This document shows, piece after piece, positions 40,245 to 50,125 of a stretch of 64,000 nt of DNA. The position numbers and the translations under genes were made by a program. The stretch's first letter is position 1; the number at the start of each line of letters is the position of its first letter. The notes beneath the pieces were generated by a model. The model was not told the origin of the DNA. It ran no database searches and saw only the letters and a program-made list of their open reading frames with translations. Source of the stretch: Polyangiaceae bacterium (GTDB lineage Bacteria; Myxococcota_A; Polyangia; Polyangiales; Polyangiaceae); the NCBI GenBank assembly GCA_020633205.1, contig JACKEB010000018.1, positions 124,001-188,000 on the forward strand, written 5' to 3'.

Positions 40245-41186
40245 CTACGGCGTGCTGATGTCGTCTGGGCTCGCCAGAGGCTGAAGTTGGTGCGTCGACA
40301 CCCAGCCCTCGCTGGTGCCCCATTCGATATGAGCGAGGCTTCCGTTGCGTTCCAAGATCCAAACCAGGGCGCCTTCTGGGATCGCTTCGAGCTCGATCTT
40401 GGCAGTCTTTGGCAGCGGCTTGCCTTGAACGTCGAGTAGACGCGCTTCGGTCGTCACGATGACCGCGGGGGACGTCGTCACACGGAAGCGCCGGGCGGAG
40501 TAGGTGAGCACGCTAAACAGGACCAGCGCCACGAGGGCCACTGCAGCAGCGACGCCACCGCTGAAGCGGGCTCGGGGTTGGGCGTTCCACAGGCGGATCC
40601 CCAAGCCCACGCTGAGGATCAGCGCTGAAATTGCGGCGAGCAGAGCCCAGGTGTCTTCCGAGACCAGGTTTACCACCGCCCGGCTCAGGGACGCGTTGAC
40701 CACCATTGGCTCTCGTCCTTCGCGACTTCGCCGGCGCGTGATCTGAGCCTCCACCGCGGCGAGCGCGCGAGCGGCCTCTCGGTCGCCGGGCCTGAGACGC
40801 AGACACTCCTGGAATGCTGCGGCGGCGCGGCCGAAGTCTCCGGGTTGAACCTGTCGCGTTTCCGCGCGGCGAGAGTAGGCTACGCCACGATTGAAGCTCG
40901 CGTCGGGGTGGACGAAGCCGCGATCCGCCAGTAGCTCGAGCTCGTCGATTGCCTTGTCGAACGCGCCTTGGCTCAGCGCAAGCGCGGCGCTCTTGAACAC
41001 CTCCTGGTTGGATGCGTCGCGGAGGGAGCTAGGCAGACCCTTCGTCGCTGGAGCTGCGCTCGGCGCTAGAGTGGGCTCCGCTGTCTGAGCGAGCACCACG
41101 CGCTCGACACTCCAGACGCAAAGCAGAGCCAGCAAGCACGCGTAGCTGCGCATCAGAAGGGCGTGGAAGGGGAGAGCCAAACGCAT
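40245..41186 (-). CDS. batE: BatE-like protein (TPR and SH3-like)
   Basis: 313 residues. Signal peptide (LLALLCVWSVERVVLAQ), TPR-like helices at about 60-150 (ALALSQGAFDKAIDELELLA, RAAAAFQECLRLRPGD), two membrane helices, and a C-terminal SH3-like domain (VIVTTEARLLDVQG to GWVSTHQLQPL). This is the usual BatE layout in Bat operons. It closes the operon, 30 bases downstream of batD. Symbol by operon position and architecture. Confidence 0.78.
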   Translation of the reverse strand: MRLALPFHALLMRSYACLLALLCVWSVERVVLAQTAEPTLAPSAAPATKGLPSSLRDASNQEVFKSAALALSQGAFDKAIDELELLADRGFVHPDASFNRGVAYSRRAETRQVQPGDFGRAAAAFQECLRLRPGDREAARALAAVEAQITRRRSREGREPMVVNASLSRAVVNLVSEDTWALLAAISALILSVGLGIRLWNAQPRARFSGGVAAAVALVALVLFSVLTYSARRFRVTTSPAVIVTTEARLLDVQGKPLPKTAKIELEAIPEGALVWILERNGSLAHIEWGTSEGWVSTHQLQPLASPDDISTP

Positions 41187-41216
41187 ACTCAGGCAGTCGG
41201 CGGGATCGCGCCCGCT

Positions 41217-43148
41217 TCAGGCGGCCCCTTCACTATCACGGGATCCCTTGGGTTTGAGCTTGCCTAGTTCACGCATCAGATCGCGGGCCCCATCGACCAC
41301 GTCGGACCCAAGGGAGGCGCCGGTAAACCTCACGGCGTCGAGCTCGTCGAGCAGCCCGCACACCGCCTCGGCGGTGCTAGCGGTGGTGCCGTTCTTTTGG
41401 AGCTCCGCCGGGAGATCCGCGCGCAGGACACCCCGCGCCTTCACCCGCGTACCTGCTTCGATGGCGTGAAGTAGAGCCCGCTCGAGCTCGCTCGCGGCTT
41501 GCTTGGTGTTACCCGCCTTGAGCTCGTCGCGTGCCTTGGACAGCGCCTCGAAGGCCCGAGTTTCGCTGGCTTCTTTGCGTTCCTTGAGGCGACTCGCGAA
41601 GCGTCTGCCGCCGCGCCCGCCCAGGTGTACCAGAGCCACGCCGAGCGGACCGCCGAGCAAAAGCAACCAGTAGTACCAGGCGTCCGTCATGTGGAAGCGG
41701 CGTTGCTCCGCGGAACCGAGCTCGAGGCGTGGAGCCAGGTCCAGGCGCGCGTCGGTGTCGGCCTTCGGCTCCTCGATCGGTTCCTTGGAAGGATCGACTC
41801 GCACGCTGCCCAGGTCGGCTTGGGCGGTCTCGTAGCGCTTGGTCGACGGGTTCCAGTAAGGCAGCTTGAAGCTCCCGAGCTCCACTTCGCCGGCCTTTGT
41901 CAGCCGAGCTGTGTAGCTGAAGCGACGCCAGCCGCCGAGAGACGAACCGCTTGGGTCGATCTGTTCCTGGACGTTGGGTTCGAGCCACTCCACGCCGTTC
42001 TGTTGGGGAGGTTTGAGCGCAGCGGGGAGATTGCCTTGGCCTTCCAGGCGCACGACGACGCTTACCGAGTCGCCCTGTTCGACGGTTCTTGGTTCGACTC
42101 GCGCCTTGAGCACGAAGTTTCCGACGTCACCCAACGTGTAGCCGACGGGGCGCCCCGCTGCCGGAGGTTCGATGACGCGGATGTGCACCGCGGCGCTCTC
42201 TCGGTTGAGCCCGCGGCTCGAGCCGAAGGCATAGGCTTGGCCTCCAAATCCCATGCTGATTGGCCCAATCACCAAATCGCCGGTCTTGATGGGCACCATC
42301 ACGGTCTCGCGGATCTTCACCGCGGTGAACACCACGTCACCGATACGGACGCGGTGCTGATCTTGGCCCATGGAGTTCTCGATCACCGGATACGCCAGAA
42401 AGTCGGCGCGGGTTGGCTCCGTGGACTTGAGCTCGTTGAAGGGGCCTCGGCCACCATACGCATACGCGCGATAAACCAGCGGTTCTCCAACGACGACTGT
42501 CTGGGGTGTAACCGTTGCGCGGATGAAAGCGGTTGGGTCAAGAGCCTTATCCGTGCGGAATTCCTCCGGGGCCGCAGGGAATAGATCGTCCGTGTTGTTC
42601 AGGTCATCGTCGGGATCGTCGAACAACCCGGGGAAGCCTGGCGGTGTGCCCAGACCAAAGGGATCGAAAGGCCTGCTACGAGGACCCGAGCCTGCTGCGA
42701 CGACCTCGATCTTGATCGCGTCGCCCGTGTAGCGCTTCGAGCCCACCTGAACTGACGGCGGCCCGATGGTGTACGTGCCGGGGCGCGAGGCGATGATGCG
42801 CCACGTCGCGCGCAGCCCCGACGACTGCTGCATCGTTTGCCCGATGCTGAAACGACGATAAGTAGCGATGCGTGGACCGCTCATCTCGAATCCGCGAGGC
42901 AATAACAAACGGAAGGCGCCGCCGCGCTCGGCGTCGTCCCCCATCACGCTCAGCTCCAGACTAAACGGCTGGTTTACTTCCACGCGATGGGTGCCAACGG
43001 TCGTGCGAAGCTGCGGTGCGGCGAGCGCCTCGCCGGCGAACAGTAGCGAAGCCGTGAGCGTTCCGAGCGAAAGCGCGGAGCCTGCGCTCAGTCGCAGCGC
43101 CAGGGCTGCCGCGCGGCCGTGTGCCCGTGTGTGGCTCCCTGCGTTCAC
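41217..43148 (-). CDS. batD: BatD oxygen-tolerance protein
   Basis: 643 residues. Signal peptide, then immunoglobulin-like beta domains of the BatD family (RTTVGTHRVEVNQPFSLELSV; IKIEVVAAGSGPRSRPFDPF; DSVSVVVRLEGQGNLPAA), and one membrane helix near residue 500 (YYWLLLLGGPLGVALVHL) before a cytoplasmic helical tail. A Gly/Pro/Asp loop FPGLFDDPDDDLNNTDDLF is also typical. GTG start overlaps the stop of batB/C (GTGA). Periplasmic part of the MoxR-Bat complex; proposed role in envelope stress or aerotolerance. Confidence 0.88.
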   Translation of the reverse strand: MNAGSHTRAHGRAAALALRLSAGSALSLGTLTASLLFAGEALAAPQLRTTVGTHRVEVNQPFSLELSVMGDDAERGGAFRLLLPRGFEMSGPRIATYRRFSIGQTMQQSSGLRATWRIIASRPGTYTIGPPSVQVGSKRYTGDAIKIEVVAAGSGPRSRPFDPFGLGTPPGFPGLFDDPDDDLNNTDDLFPAAPEEFRTDKALDPTAFIRATVTPQTVVVGEPLVYRAYAYGGRGPFNELKSTEPTRADFLAYPVIENSMGQDQHRVRIGDVVFTAVKIRETVMVPIKTGDLVIGPISMGFGGQAYAFGSSRGLNRESAAVHIRVIEPPAAGRPVGYTLGDVGNFVLKARVEPRTVEQGDSVSVVVRLEGQGNLPAALKPPQQNGVEWLEPNVQEQIDPSGSSLGGWRRFSYTARLTKAGEVELGSFKLPYWNPSTKRYETAQADLGSVRVDPSKEPIEEPKADTDARLDLAPRLELGSAEQRRFHMTDAWYYWLLLLGGPLGVALVHLGGRGGRRFASRLKERKEASETRAFEALSKARDELKAGNTKQAASELERALLHAIEAGTRVKARGVLRADLPAELQKNGTTASTAEAVCGLLDELDAVRFTGASLGSDVVDGARDLMRELGKLKPKGSRDSEGAA

Positions 43149-45184
43149 TTGTCCTCCAGACCTCTCACCCGCTGCTGCAGCGCGTTTCGCTTGGCTGCTT
43201 CCTGTTGTAGCGTTGGCGCGCGCTCCAGCATGTCTAGCATGCGATCATCTTGGTTGACCGACGGCGGCTGCTGGGGCTGCGGAGGCTTGCCAGCGTCGCT
43301 TGCGCCGCCATCCTTGCCACCGTCGGGCTTGTTGTCCTGCTTGCCAGCGTCGTCACCGGCGTCGTCACCGCCGCCGTCCTTGCCCCCTTCGTCACCACCG
43401 TCGCCGCCGTCATTCCCCCCATCGTCGCCGCTGTCAGGCTGGGCGTCCTGGCTGCCATCGCTGCCGTCACTGGCGTCGTCGTTCGCGTCGCTTCCGGCAT
43501 CTGGCGGCTCTTGCTGCTCCTTGAGTTCCAGCGCGATCGCTCGATTCCACGCTGCGTCGCGGCCGATCGGGTCGCCTTTGTCGTCGGGCAGACCGGGGGT
43601 GATCTTCAGGGCCTCGTCGTAGCTCTTGATCGCTTCTTCAAAATTGCCCCGCAGAAATTCAAGGTTGCCCGCCAGGTAGTAGGCTCGAGCGCGCAGCTCT
43701 AGCGCCACGGCCGGGTCGGCAGCGATGAGCCTCACGATACGCTGCGCGCACTCGATCTGCGCATTACGCGCCGCCGCTTTGTCGTCCATCGGTTGGACGC
43801 CACCGTCGGGGATGACTTCAAAGCGGCCACCGAAGCTCTCGGCGATCTTGAACAAGGCGAGGCCCAGATCGAAGCTCGCTGCAGGGCGGTCGCGCACCCG
43901 CGGAGGGGTACCAATCGCGCCGTCTTTGCAGGCGCCCGTGGAGAGGTAGTTCTCGAGCAGATCTCCAGCTTGGGCCGCGGCTCCGGCATCGAGCAGCTCG
44001 ATGGACCGGTCTACGTCGGGCGCATTGCGCTCGAAGACCTTGTCGAGTCGCTCACAGCCCATGATCAGCACCAGGGCCGCGCCTGTGGCGGCAGTCGCGC
44101 GCAGGCGGTCTCGGCGCCGGTTCTTCGGCTCCCGCTTGGGGCGTTGGGGCGGCGGCTCCGGGGGGCGCTTGCGCCGCTTGGCTTGAGCAACGAACACCTC
44201 GATCAGCAGTAGAACGAGCGCCAGTGCCGCGGGGTAATAGAAGACGTCCGCGTAGACGGTCTCCTCCTTCTCCGCCAGCTCCTCGGTCATCAGCTTGGAC
44301 AGGCGGCTTGTGATCTCGCGGATCCCGGTCTCACCCTTGGAGGCGCGTACGACGACTCCGTTGCCTCGTTCGGCGATCTGCGCCAGCTGCTGTTCACCCT
44401 CGGCGGTCAGCTCCGTCGTTAGGGGCTTGCCTTGGGAGTCCGTGCGCCAGCCCACAACGTCCTCTTGGTCGCTCATCTCCGGGATGGGCTCCGGAGTTCG
44501 GCCGCCAATTTGCACGACGTGGACCGTGATCCCTTCGCGGGCCGCCGCGGTAGCTACTGCTACAGGATCGCCTTCCAGATCTTCGCCGTCGGTGACGAGG
44601 ATCATCACCTTTGCGTGCTTCTGGCTCAGGGGGTCACGGCGCAGCAGATCTCGGCCCGCCTCTAGGGCGCGCCCGATCGCGGTGCCGCCAACGGGCATGT
44701 CGTTCGGCGTCTGCTGGCGTAAGAACTGGGCGATCGCACCGCCGTCGCTGGTCAGAGGAAAACTCAGGGGGTCGCCTGCAAACGCCACCGCACCGAAGCG
44801 TGCTCCCGGCAGCTCCGCGATCAGGCGCGCGATCTCGCTCTTCGCGCGGTCGATGCGTGAGGGACGCACATCACGCGCGTACATGCTCTTCGAGAAGTCG
44901 AGCACCAGCACCACATCCAGGTTGGTCGCAGGGATGAGCCGCGTCCCCCGGCCATACTGGGGGCCAGCCAACGCCACGAAACCCAAGGCCACGGCCAACA
45001 CCAACAGCACGCCCTTGAAGGCGCGCCGCGCGCTTGCGCGACTCGTTACGAGCCCGAGCACTTGCTCTTCGTCGCCAAAGCGCGCCAGCGCTTTGGTCGA
45101 GCGAATGCCGCCGTAGATCAGCAGTGCCGCGACCAGCAGCGCGCTGGCTGCGCCCCACAGCCACTCGGAGTTGGCGAACTTCAT
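43145..45184 (-). CDS. Fused BatB (VWA) and BatC (TPR) protein
   Basis: 679 residues from the ATG at 45184, 6 bases after GAGGAGG. N-terminal helices, von Willebrand A domain with MIDAS DFSKSMYARD, a conserved TDGEDLEGD, then a membrane helix (VYADVFYYPAALALVLLLIEVFV), a second hydrophobic stretch with GALVLIMGC, TPR-like repeats (AYYLAGNLEFLRGNFEEAIKSYDEALKI), and a low-complexity tail of about 70 Asp/Gly/Lys residues. BatB and BatC are separate genes in Bacteroides and Leptospira; here they form one protein. Confidence 0.88.
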   Translation of the reverse strand: MKFANSEWLWGAASALLVAALLIYGGIRSTKALARFGDEEQVLGLVTSRASARRAFKGVLLVLAVALGFVALAGPQYGRGTRLIPATNLDVVLVLDFSKSMYARDVRPSRIDRAKSEIARLIAELPGARFGAVAFAGDPLSFPLTSDGGAIAQFLRQQTPNDMPVGGTAIGRALEAGRDLLRRDPLSQKHAKVMILVTDGEDLEGDPVAVATAAAREGITVHVVQIGGRTPEPIPEMSDQEDVVGWRTDSQGKPLTTELTAEGEQQLAQIAERGNGVVVRASKGETGIREITSRLSKLMTEELAEKEETVYADVFYYPAALALVLLLIEVFVAQAKRRKRPPEPPPQRPKREPKNRRRDRLRATAATGAALVLIMGCERLDKVFERNAPDVDRSIELLDAGAAAQAGDLLENYLSTGACKDGAIGTPPRVRDRPAASFDLGLALFKIAESFGGRFEVIPDGGVQPMDDKAAARNAQIECAQRIVRLIAADPAVALELRARAYYLAGNLEFLRGNFEEAIKSYDEALKITPGLPDDKGDPIGRDAAWNRAIALELKEQQEPPDAGSDANDDASDGSDGSQDAQPDSGDDGGNDGGDGGDEGGKDGGGDDAGDDAGKQDNKPDGGKDGGASDAGKPPQPQQPPSVNQDDRMLDMLERAPTLQQEAAKRNALQQRVRGLEDK

Positions 45185-45194
45185 GTGCGCCTCC

Positions 45195-46469
45195 TCACGG
45201 AAACCTCCGCAGCACCAGCGCGTGGAGCAGGGCCTCCAGCGCAACCAGCAACACAGCAGGTAGCAGGAAGAAACGGTAGAGTTCCTCAAAGCTCGCGATG
45301 CTCGCCTCGAAGCGCGTCTTCTCCAGCTCGTCGAGCACCTTGTGGAAGCTGGCCTGGAGGGCGCTGGCGTCCGTGGCCACGAACATCTGACCGCCAGTTT
45401 CCCTGGCGATCTGCTTGAGCAACTCCGGGTTGGTCGGGTAGTTCACCTTCACGTAGTGCGGCTGCCCAAACAGGTTGAAGCGGTCCTGCACCTCGGCGGT
45501 CTCTCCGTCTCCGATCTGGATGGTGTAGACCTTCGCTCCCACCACCGTGGCGAGGTGCGCCGCGTACTCCGGTGAAATCTTGCCAGCGTTGTTGTCGCCG
45601 TCCGTGAGCAAGATGATGGCTTTGCTCTTCGCATTGCTGCGCCGTAGCCGAGCCACCGCTACCCCAGTCGCATCTCCGATGGCCGTCGCCGCGTTGTCGA
45701 TCAGCTCCAGGTTCATCTTGGACACCAGCGTGTCCAGCAAGTGGTAGTCCAGGGTTGGGGGGGAGAGGACATACGCTTCTCGCCCGAACACCACCACACC
45801 GATGCGATCAGTTTTCCGTCGGGAAATAAAGTCCCGGATCACTGCCTTGGCTGCGTCGAGGCGAGTTGGGCGTACCCCTGGGGCGCGCTCTGGGACGTAC
45901 TTCATCAGCTCTGGAGGGAGCTGATCCATCGCCGCGCGCATCGAGCCCGAGAGGTCGAGCACCACCACCAAATCGATGCCTTGCTCGTCGTTGTTCTGTG
46001 GCTTGACCGTGGCAATGGGGCGCGCCAGCGCGAACACGAAGAGCATCAGTGCGACGCCCCTCAGCGCTCCCGGCAGGTCTCTTAGCCACACACGGATCCC
46101 ACGCGGACCGCTGGTGAGCGGTTGAACCGTGCCAAGCTGGATGCGAGGGACCCGTCGGTCTTCACCATAGGTCGCGCGCCAGATCACCGCTGGTACGACC
46201 ACCAAGAGCGGCAGCGCCCACCACCACTGCCAGTTGGCAGCCAGAAGCGCGTTCCCCCTGGCGAGCACCGGATACGCAAAGCCGACAAGCAGCGCGAGCA
46301 CGATCCACAGCGGCAGGAGTAGTGCGCGCCAGACCTTGCGCTTGGCAGTGCTCGGCTCCTTACGTGGTCCAGGCTTCGGCGCGCTGCGCTTGCCCCTGCC
46401 ACTCGGTGCGCTCGCCAACGGTCGGGCTTCGCTCTGCGCCTCCCGCTTCTTTGAACCCGGAGCGCTCAT
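45195..46469 (-). CDS. batA: BatA VWA-domain membrane protein
   Basis: 424 residues. Basic N-terminal extension (about 50 residues rich in Lys/Arg/Pro, unusual in length), helices at about 50-100, then DUF4159/BatA-type segment WLRDLPGALRGVALMLFVFALARP, VWA domain with intact MIDAS DLSGSMRAAMD, TDGDNNAGKISPEYAA, and a closing membrane helix. Start overlaps the stop of the gene upstream (ATGA). Works with MoxR and BatB as a membrane-bound VWA pair. Confidence 0.88.
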   Translation of the reverse strand: MSAPGSKKREAQSEARPLASAPSGRGKRSAPKPGPRKEPSTAKRKVWRALLLPLWIVLALLVGFAYPVLARGNALLAANWQWWWALPLLVVVPAVIWRATYGEDRRVPRIQLGTVQPLTSGPRGIRVWLRDLPGALRGVALMLFVFALARPIATVKPQNNDEQGIDLVVVLDLSGSMRAAMDQLPPELMKYVPERAPGVRPTRLDAAKAVIRDFISRRKTDRIGVVVFGREAYVLSPPTLDYHLLDTLVSKMNLELIDNAATAIGDATGVAVARLRRSNAKSKAIILLTDGDNNAGKISPEYAAHLATVVGAKVYTIQIGDGETAEVQDRFNLFGQPHYVKVNYPTNPELLKQIARETGGQMFVATDASALQASFHKVLDELEKTRFEASIASFEELYRFFLLPAVLLVALEALLHALVLRRFP

Positions 46470-48025
46470 GATTTCCTCCCGGATTCTGGCGGCTCGTCCA
46501 CTGCTTCTGCTTGAGCGTCCGCGTCGGATCCCTCTGGCGGGGCTCCGTCATCGGGCGGTTCTTCCTCACCATCGAGTTTCGCGGTCGCGCTCTCCGTGAG
46601 CGGCGCCTCGCCTGGAGGCGGTGCCAGCAACGCGGGGTCTTGAATCGGTGACTCGACACCGAACGAGCGAGCGGAGGGCGGCGGCGCCTGACCAGGGTTC
46701 GGTCGCCCAGGTACCGTGCGGACCACGATTTGTTCCACTGCTGCCAAAGCGGCCTCACACTGCTCCGGGTCAGGAGTGGCGCGGGCAAACTTCACCAAGT
46801 CAGCCTCGCGCAGGAAGGCTTCCACGCTGCTCATCACGGGGATTGGAGGCACGATGCGCTTGAGCACACTCAAGATCTCTTCGGTAGTGCTCTCGAGCGC
46901 ACCGGCGTCGCCGAGCTGTTCGCCGATGCCGTAGCGGTTGCCCAGGTAGCGGCGAAGGATCAGGCACACGTCGTCGTAGTGCTCGTCGAAGCGCTCTTGA
47001 GCGATCAGTTGGCGCTGCCGCAGATCGTGGAGTTCCTCCATGGCAACCTCCCAGGGCGGGCGCGGCGGCGGCGGGGGCGGCGCAGGCTTCGGGCGGCGCT
47101 TCAGCCAGATCAGCAGGCTGGCCACGATGGCTCCGACGATGAGCGCGACCAGCGCAACTCCAGTCGCTAGCTTGGCCGCCTCCCAGACCTCTCTTTGGGG
47201 ACGGGGCGGGGGATTGGGGTGAGGCTTCGGCGACGGCGTGTTGGCGGTCGGGGGATCGACGACGACCTTTGCCGGCTCGGTGCACAGCGTCACGAGCTCA
47301 CCGTTGGCGCGGGCCAAGGTGATGGGCACGGCGGGTAGCCAAAGCTCCTGGCGTCCGCCCTTCTTCGGCAACGCGACGAAGTTCAGCCGCACCTGGCTCT
47401 TGAGCAGATCACCACTCGGCTCAGTCTTGATCTCGGGTCCTGCGCCGCCGTCAGGGTCCGGGAATGCAAAGCCCGACTTCTCGAAGGCCGCTGCTTCCTC
47501 GCTCGTGCGGTTCAATCGGAATCCGCTCGGAAACAGCTTCTCGCCTTTCCCATGCTCGACCTCGACTTCGAGCGTCACCGCGTAGCCAGACAGGCCTCTT
47601 GGGGCGACTCGCTGCGTGAGCTTGGGTCGCGCCTTGCCCTCAGGGACGTGCTCCGAGCAGGTGCCGCCGGGGATCTCGGAGGCTTGCTTCGCGATGTCCT
47701 GAAGCTGCTGGGGAGACGCCGGCTTGCCGTTGACGCTTCCCCCCTGCGCGCCGCGCAACCCGCTGTCGTCGGGCGCCGCATCGGAGTCGGTCTGCGCACC
47801 AGCATCGGTCGCCGCGGCGCTGGATGAAGGCGCTGCGCTGGAGGAAGGCGCAGCGCTGGCGCTGGATGAAGGCGCAGCGGGTGCACGGGGTTGAAACTTC
47901 GGGATCTCGAGGTCGCTTGGCGGCTGCTGCGCACCAGCGCCTGCCGCGATGCCCAGTGCGATCGCAGAGCTGCCTAGCGCCAACCAGTGCTGCCGCACCC
48001 CCAAAAAGAGCGAACGGGACTTCAT
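46466..48025 (-). CDS. Exported DUF4381-like Bat operon protein
   Basis: 519 residues. Signal peptide, then a low-complexity region with three SSSAAP-type repeats, a beta-rich periplasmic part (TLEVEVEHGKGEKLFPSGFRL), a membrane helix (VALVALIVGAIVASLLIWL), a poly-Pro turn, and a cytoplasmic helical part (EVAMEELHDLRQRQLIAQERFDEHYDDVC then ILRRYLGNRYGI) resembling DUF4381. The acidic Asp/Glu tail is also low complexity. Takes the place of BatD-like partners in other Bat operons. Overlaps both neighbours by ATGA. Confidence 0.72.
   Translation of the reverse strand: MKSRSLFLGVRQHWLALGSSAIALGIAAGAGAQQPPSDLEIPKFQPRAPAAPSSSASAAPSSSAAPSSSAAATDAGAQTDSDAAPDDSGLRGAQGGSVNGKPASPQQLQDIAKQASEIPGGTCSEHVPEGKARPKLTQRVAPRGLSGYAVTLEVEVEHGKGEKLFPSGFRLNRTSEEAAAFEKSGFAFPDPDGGAGPEIKTEPSGDLLKSQVRLNFVALPKKGGRQELWLPAVPITLARANGELVTLCTEPAKVVVDPPTANTPSPKPHPNPPPRPQREVWEAAKLATGVALVALIVGAIVASLLIWLKRRPKPAPPPPPPRPPWEVAMEELHDLRQRQLIAQERFDEHYDDVCLILRRYLGNRYGIGEQLGDAGALESTTEEILSVLKRIVPPIPVMSSVEAFLREADLVKFARATPDPEQCEAALAAVEQIVVRTVPGRPNPGQAPPPSARSFGVESPIQDPALLAPPPGEAPLTESATAKLDGEEEPPDDGAPPEGSDADAQAEAVDEPPESGRKS
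47994..48005 (-). repeat. TTTGGGGGTGCG, one-mismatch copy of the 12-mer
   Basis: One-base variant of the recurrent motif about 20 bases inside the coding start of the DUF4381-like gene. Confidence 0.45.
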
Positions 48026-48915
48026 CGATGCACCCGCTTTGCCCTGCGGGCGAAGAGGTCACGGAGCGGCTTCACGTAGGGGCGATCCGTGTGCACGACG
48101 CAGTGGTCGAGGCCGAGTTTGCGGAAGACAGCGACGTGCTTGGCGCGCTCTTGTTTTGCCAAGTGCTTGTAGTGCGCGCGTACCAGCGGGCTCGAGGTGT
48201 CGACGAGCACTTCCTCGCCGCTCTCCAGGTCTTCGAACGAGGCGAGGCCGACGTCGGGCAGCTCAGCGTCTCGAGGGTCCGTGAGCATCACCGGGATAAC
48301 ATCGTGCCGCGCGGAAGCAAGGCTCAGGGTGCGCTCGTAGTCCGCAGCGTAGAAGTCGCTGATCAGAAAAGCCACGGAGCGACGCCGGGCGACCATGTAC
48401 AGCATCTCGAGAGCCGCTGAGAGGTCAGTCCCCGAGCGGCGCGGCTCCGTATTCAAGATCTCGCGCACGACACGCATCACGTGCTTGCGGCCCTTCTTCG
48501 GGGGGATCACCTTTTCGACCTCATCCGTCGCGAGGATCAAGCCGACGCGGTCGTTGTGCTGGTTCGCGCTGAACGCACACAGTGCAGCGACCTCTGCTGC
48601 CAGGCGCCCCTTGTTGAGCCGTGCGGTGCCGAAGCGCCCGCTCTTCGAGATGTCGACGACCAGCATCACGGTCATCTCGCGCTCTTCGACGAACACCTTC
48701 ACGTAGGGCTCGTCCATGCGCGCGCTGACGTTCCAGTCGATGGTGCGTACGTCGTCGCCAGGCTGGTACTGTCTTACCTCGCGGAAAGACAAGCCCTGGC
48801 CCTTGATCACCGAGCGGTAGTCACCAGACAGCTGCTCCGTCGCCAAACGATTGGTGCGGATCTCGATGGTGCGCAGGGTCTTCTCCTGCGCACTCTGCTG
48901 GTCCTTGGAACTCAC
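48022..48915 (-). CDS. DUF58 domain protein of the Bat operon
   Basis: 297 residues, soluble. DUF58 core shows RSVIKGQGLSFREVRQYQPG, DDVRTIDWNVSARMDEPYVK and a VWA-like fold with LVVDISKSGRFG. Together with MoxR it is nearly always found in Bat gene clusters and probably passes MoxR action to the VWA proteins. Stop overlaps the ATG of the next gene; 48 bases downstream of moxR. Confidence 0.9.
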   Translation of the reverse strand: MSSKDQQSAQEKTLRTIEIRTNRLATEQLSGDYRSVIKGQGLSFREVRQYQPGDDVRTIDWNVSARMDEPYVKVFVEEREMTVMLVVDISKSGRFGTARLNKGRLAAEVAALCAFSANQHNDRVGLILATDEVEKVIPPKKGRKHVMRVVREILNTEPRRSGTDLSAALEMLYMVARRRSVAFLISDFYAADYERTLSLASARHDVIPVMLTDPRDAELPDVGLASFEDLESGEEVLVDTSSPLVRAHYKHLAKQERAKHVAVFRKLGLDHCVVHTDRPYVKPLRDLFARRAKRVHR

Positions 48916-48963
48916 GTTTTCTCCGGGATCAAGCTTGCTTCGACGCTGTGCGCGGGGCGCCGT

Positions 48964-49947
48964 TCAGGGAACCTCCACCACCTCGAACACGCGACGTACG
49001 ACGTCCTCGGCGGTGATGTCCTCCGCCTCGGCTTCGTAGCTCAGCACCATGCGGTGGCGCAGCACGTCGGCTCCGATTGCCTTCACGTCTTCCGGCGTGA
49101 CGTAGCCGCGGTGACGCAAGAAGGCGTGAGCGCGGGCAGCGAGGTTCAGCGCGATGCTCGCGCGTGGGCTCGCGCCGTACTCGATCAGCGAAGCGAGCTC
49201 TTTCAGGCCGCGCTCGCTGGGTTCACGAGTCGCGAAGACGACGTCCACGATGTAGTCCTTCACGCGTTCATCCACGTAGACGTCTCGCACGACCTTTCGC
49301 GCTTGAAGCAATTGCTCGGGTGTCGCTCTTGGATGCGCCGACGCCTGCGTGTTCTGCGTCATGCGATCCATGACTTGGCGTTCTTCGTCGCGAGTTGGGT
49401 AGCCGACCTTCACCATCAGCATGAACCGGTCGAGCTGCGCTTCGGGTAGGGGATACGTGCCCTCTTGCTCGATGGGGTTCTGGGTCGCGAGCACGACGAA
49501 CGGATCCGGCAGCTTGTACGTGGTGTCACCGATGGTGACCTGACGCTCTTGCATTGCCTCGAGCAGCGCGCTCTGCACCTTGGCGGGAGCACGGTTCACC
49601 TCGTCGGCGAGCACCAGGTTCGCGAAAACGGGCCCGAGCTTGCTCGTAAACTCGCCGGTCTTGCTGTTGTAGATCACGGTGCCGATCACGTCGGCAGGCA
49701 GCAAATCTGGCGTGAACTGGATGCGTGAGAAGTTGGCTTGGATGCTGTCGCACACCGTCTTGACGGTGAGTGTCTTCGCCAAGCCGGGGACGCCTTCGAG
49801 CAGCACATGGCCACCCGCTAGCAGGCCGATCAAGATGCGATCGACCATGTAGCTCTGGCCAACGATGACCTTGCCGATTTCCGCGGTGACGTCGTCGATG
49901 AAGGCGCTCTCCTTCGCGACGATTTCGTTGAGGGCTCTGACGTCCAT
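48964..49947 (-). CDS. MoxR-family AAA+ ATPase
   Basis: 327 residues from the ATG at 49947, with AGGAG 11 bases upstream; an earlier ATG at 49986 would add 13 residues. Walker A GVPGLAKT, Walker B LVLADEVNRA, MoxR-specific ATQNPIEQEGTYPLPEAQ and the C-terminal lid with SPRASIALNLAARAHAFLRHRGYV. MoxR ATPases act as chaperones that load or activate VWA partners. First gene of the Bat operon, which continues without strong gaps to 40245. Confidence 0.95.
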   Translation of the reverse strand: MDVRALNEIVAKESAFIDDVTAEIGKVIVGQSYMVDRILIGLLAGGHVLLEGVPGLAKTLTVKTVCDSIQANFSRIQFTPDLLPADVIGTVIYNSKTGEFTSKLGPVFANLVLADEVNRAPAKVQSALLEAMQERQVTIGDTTYKLPDPFVVLATQNPIEQEGTYPLPEAQLDRFMLMVKVGYPTRDEERQVMDRMTQNTQASAHPRATPEQLLQARKVVRDVYVDERVKDYIVDVVFATREPSERGLKELASLIEYGASPRASIALNLAARAHAFLRHRGYVTPEDVKAIGADVLRHRMVLSYEAEAEDITAEDVVRRVFEVVEVP

Positions 49948-50125
49948 CTCGAACTGTTCTCCTGCCGGCGAACTTCGGGATCCCATGGAAGATCGCGAAG
50001 TTTCGCATTCCGATTAGGTGGGGCCGCTATACCGCGACCGCGTGGCGGGAGACAATCCGCGCGCTGGGTCTATTCCAGCGGGGACGGATGTTGCGCGGAG
50101 CTGAAGTCCGCTGAGGCTGGAGAGC

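Noticed and set aside
43250..43702. Plus-strand hydrophobic frame rich in Val/Ala
   Set aside because: It is the complement of the Asp/Gly low-complexity tail of the BatB/C protein.
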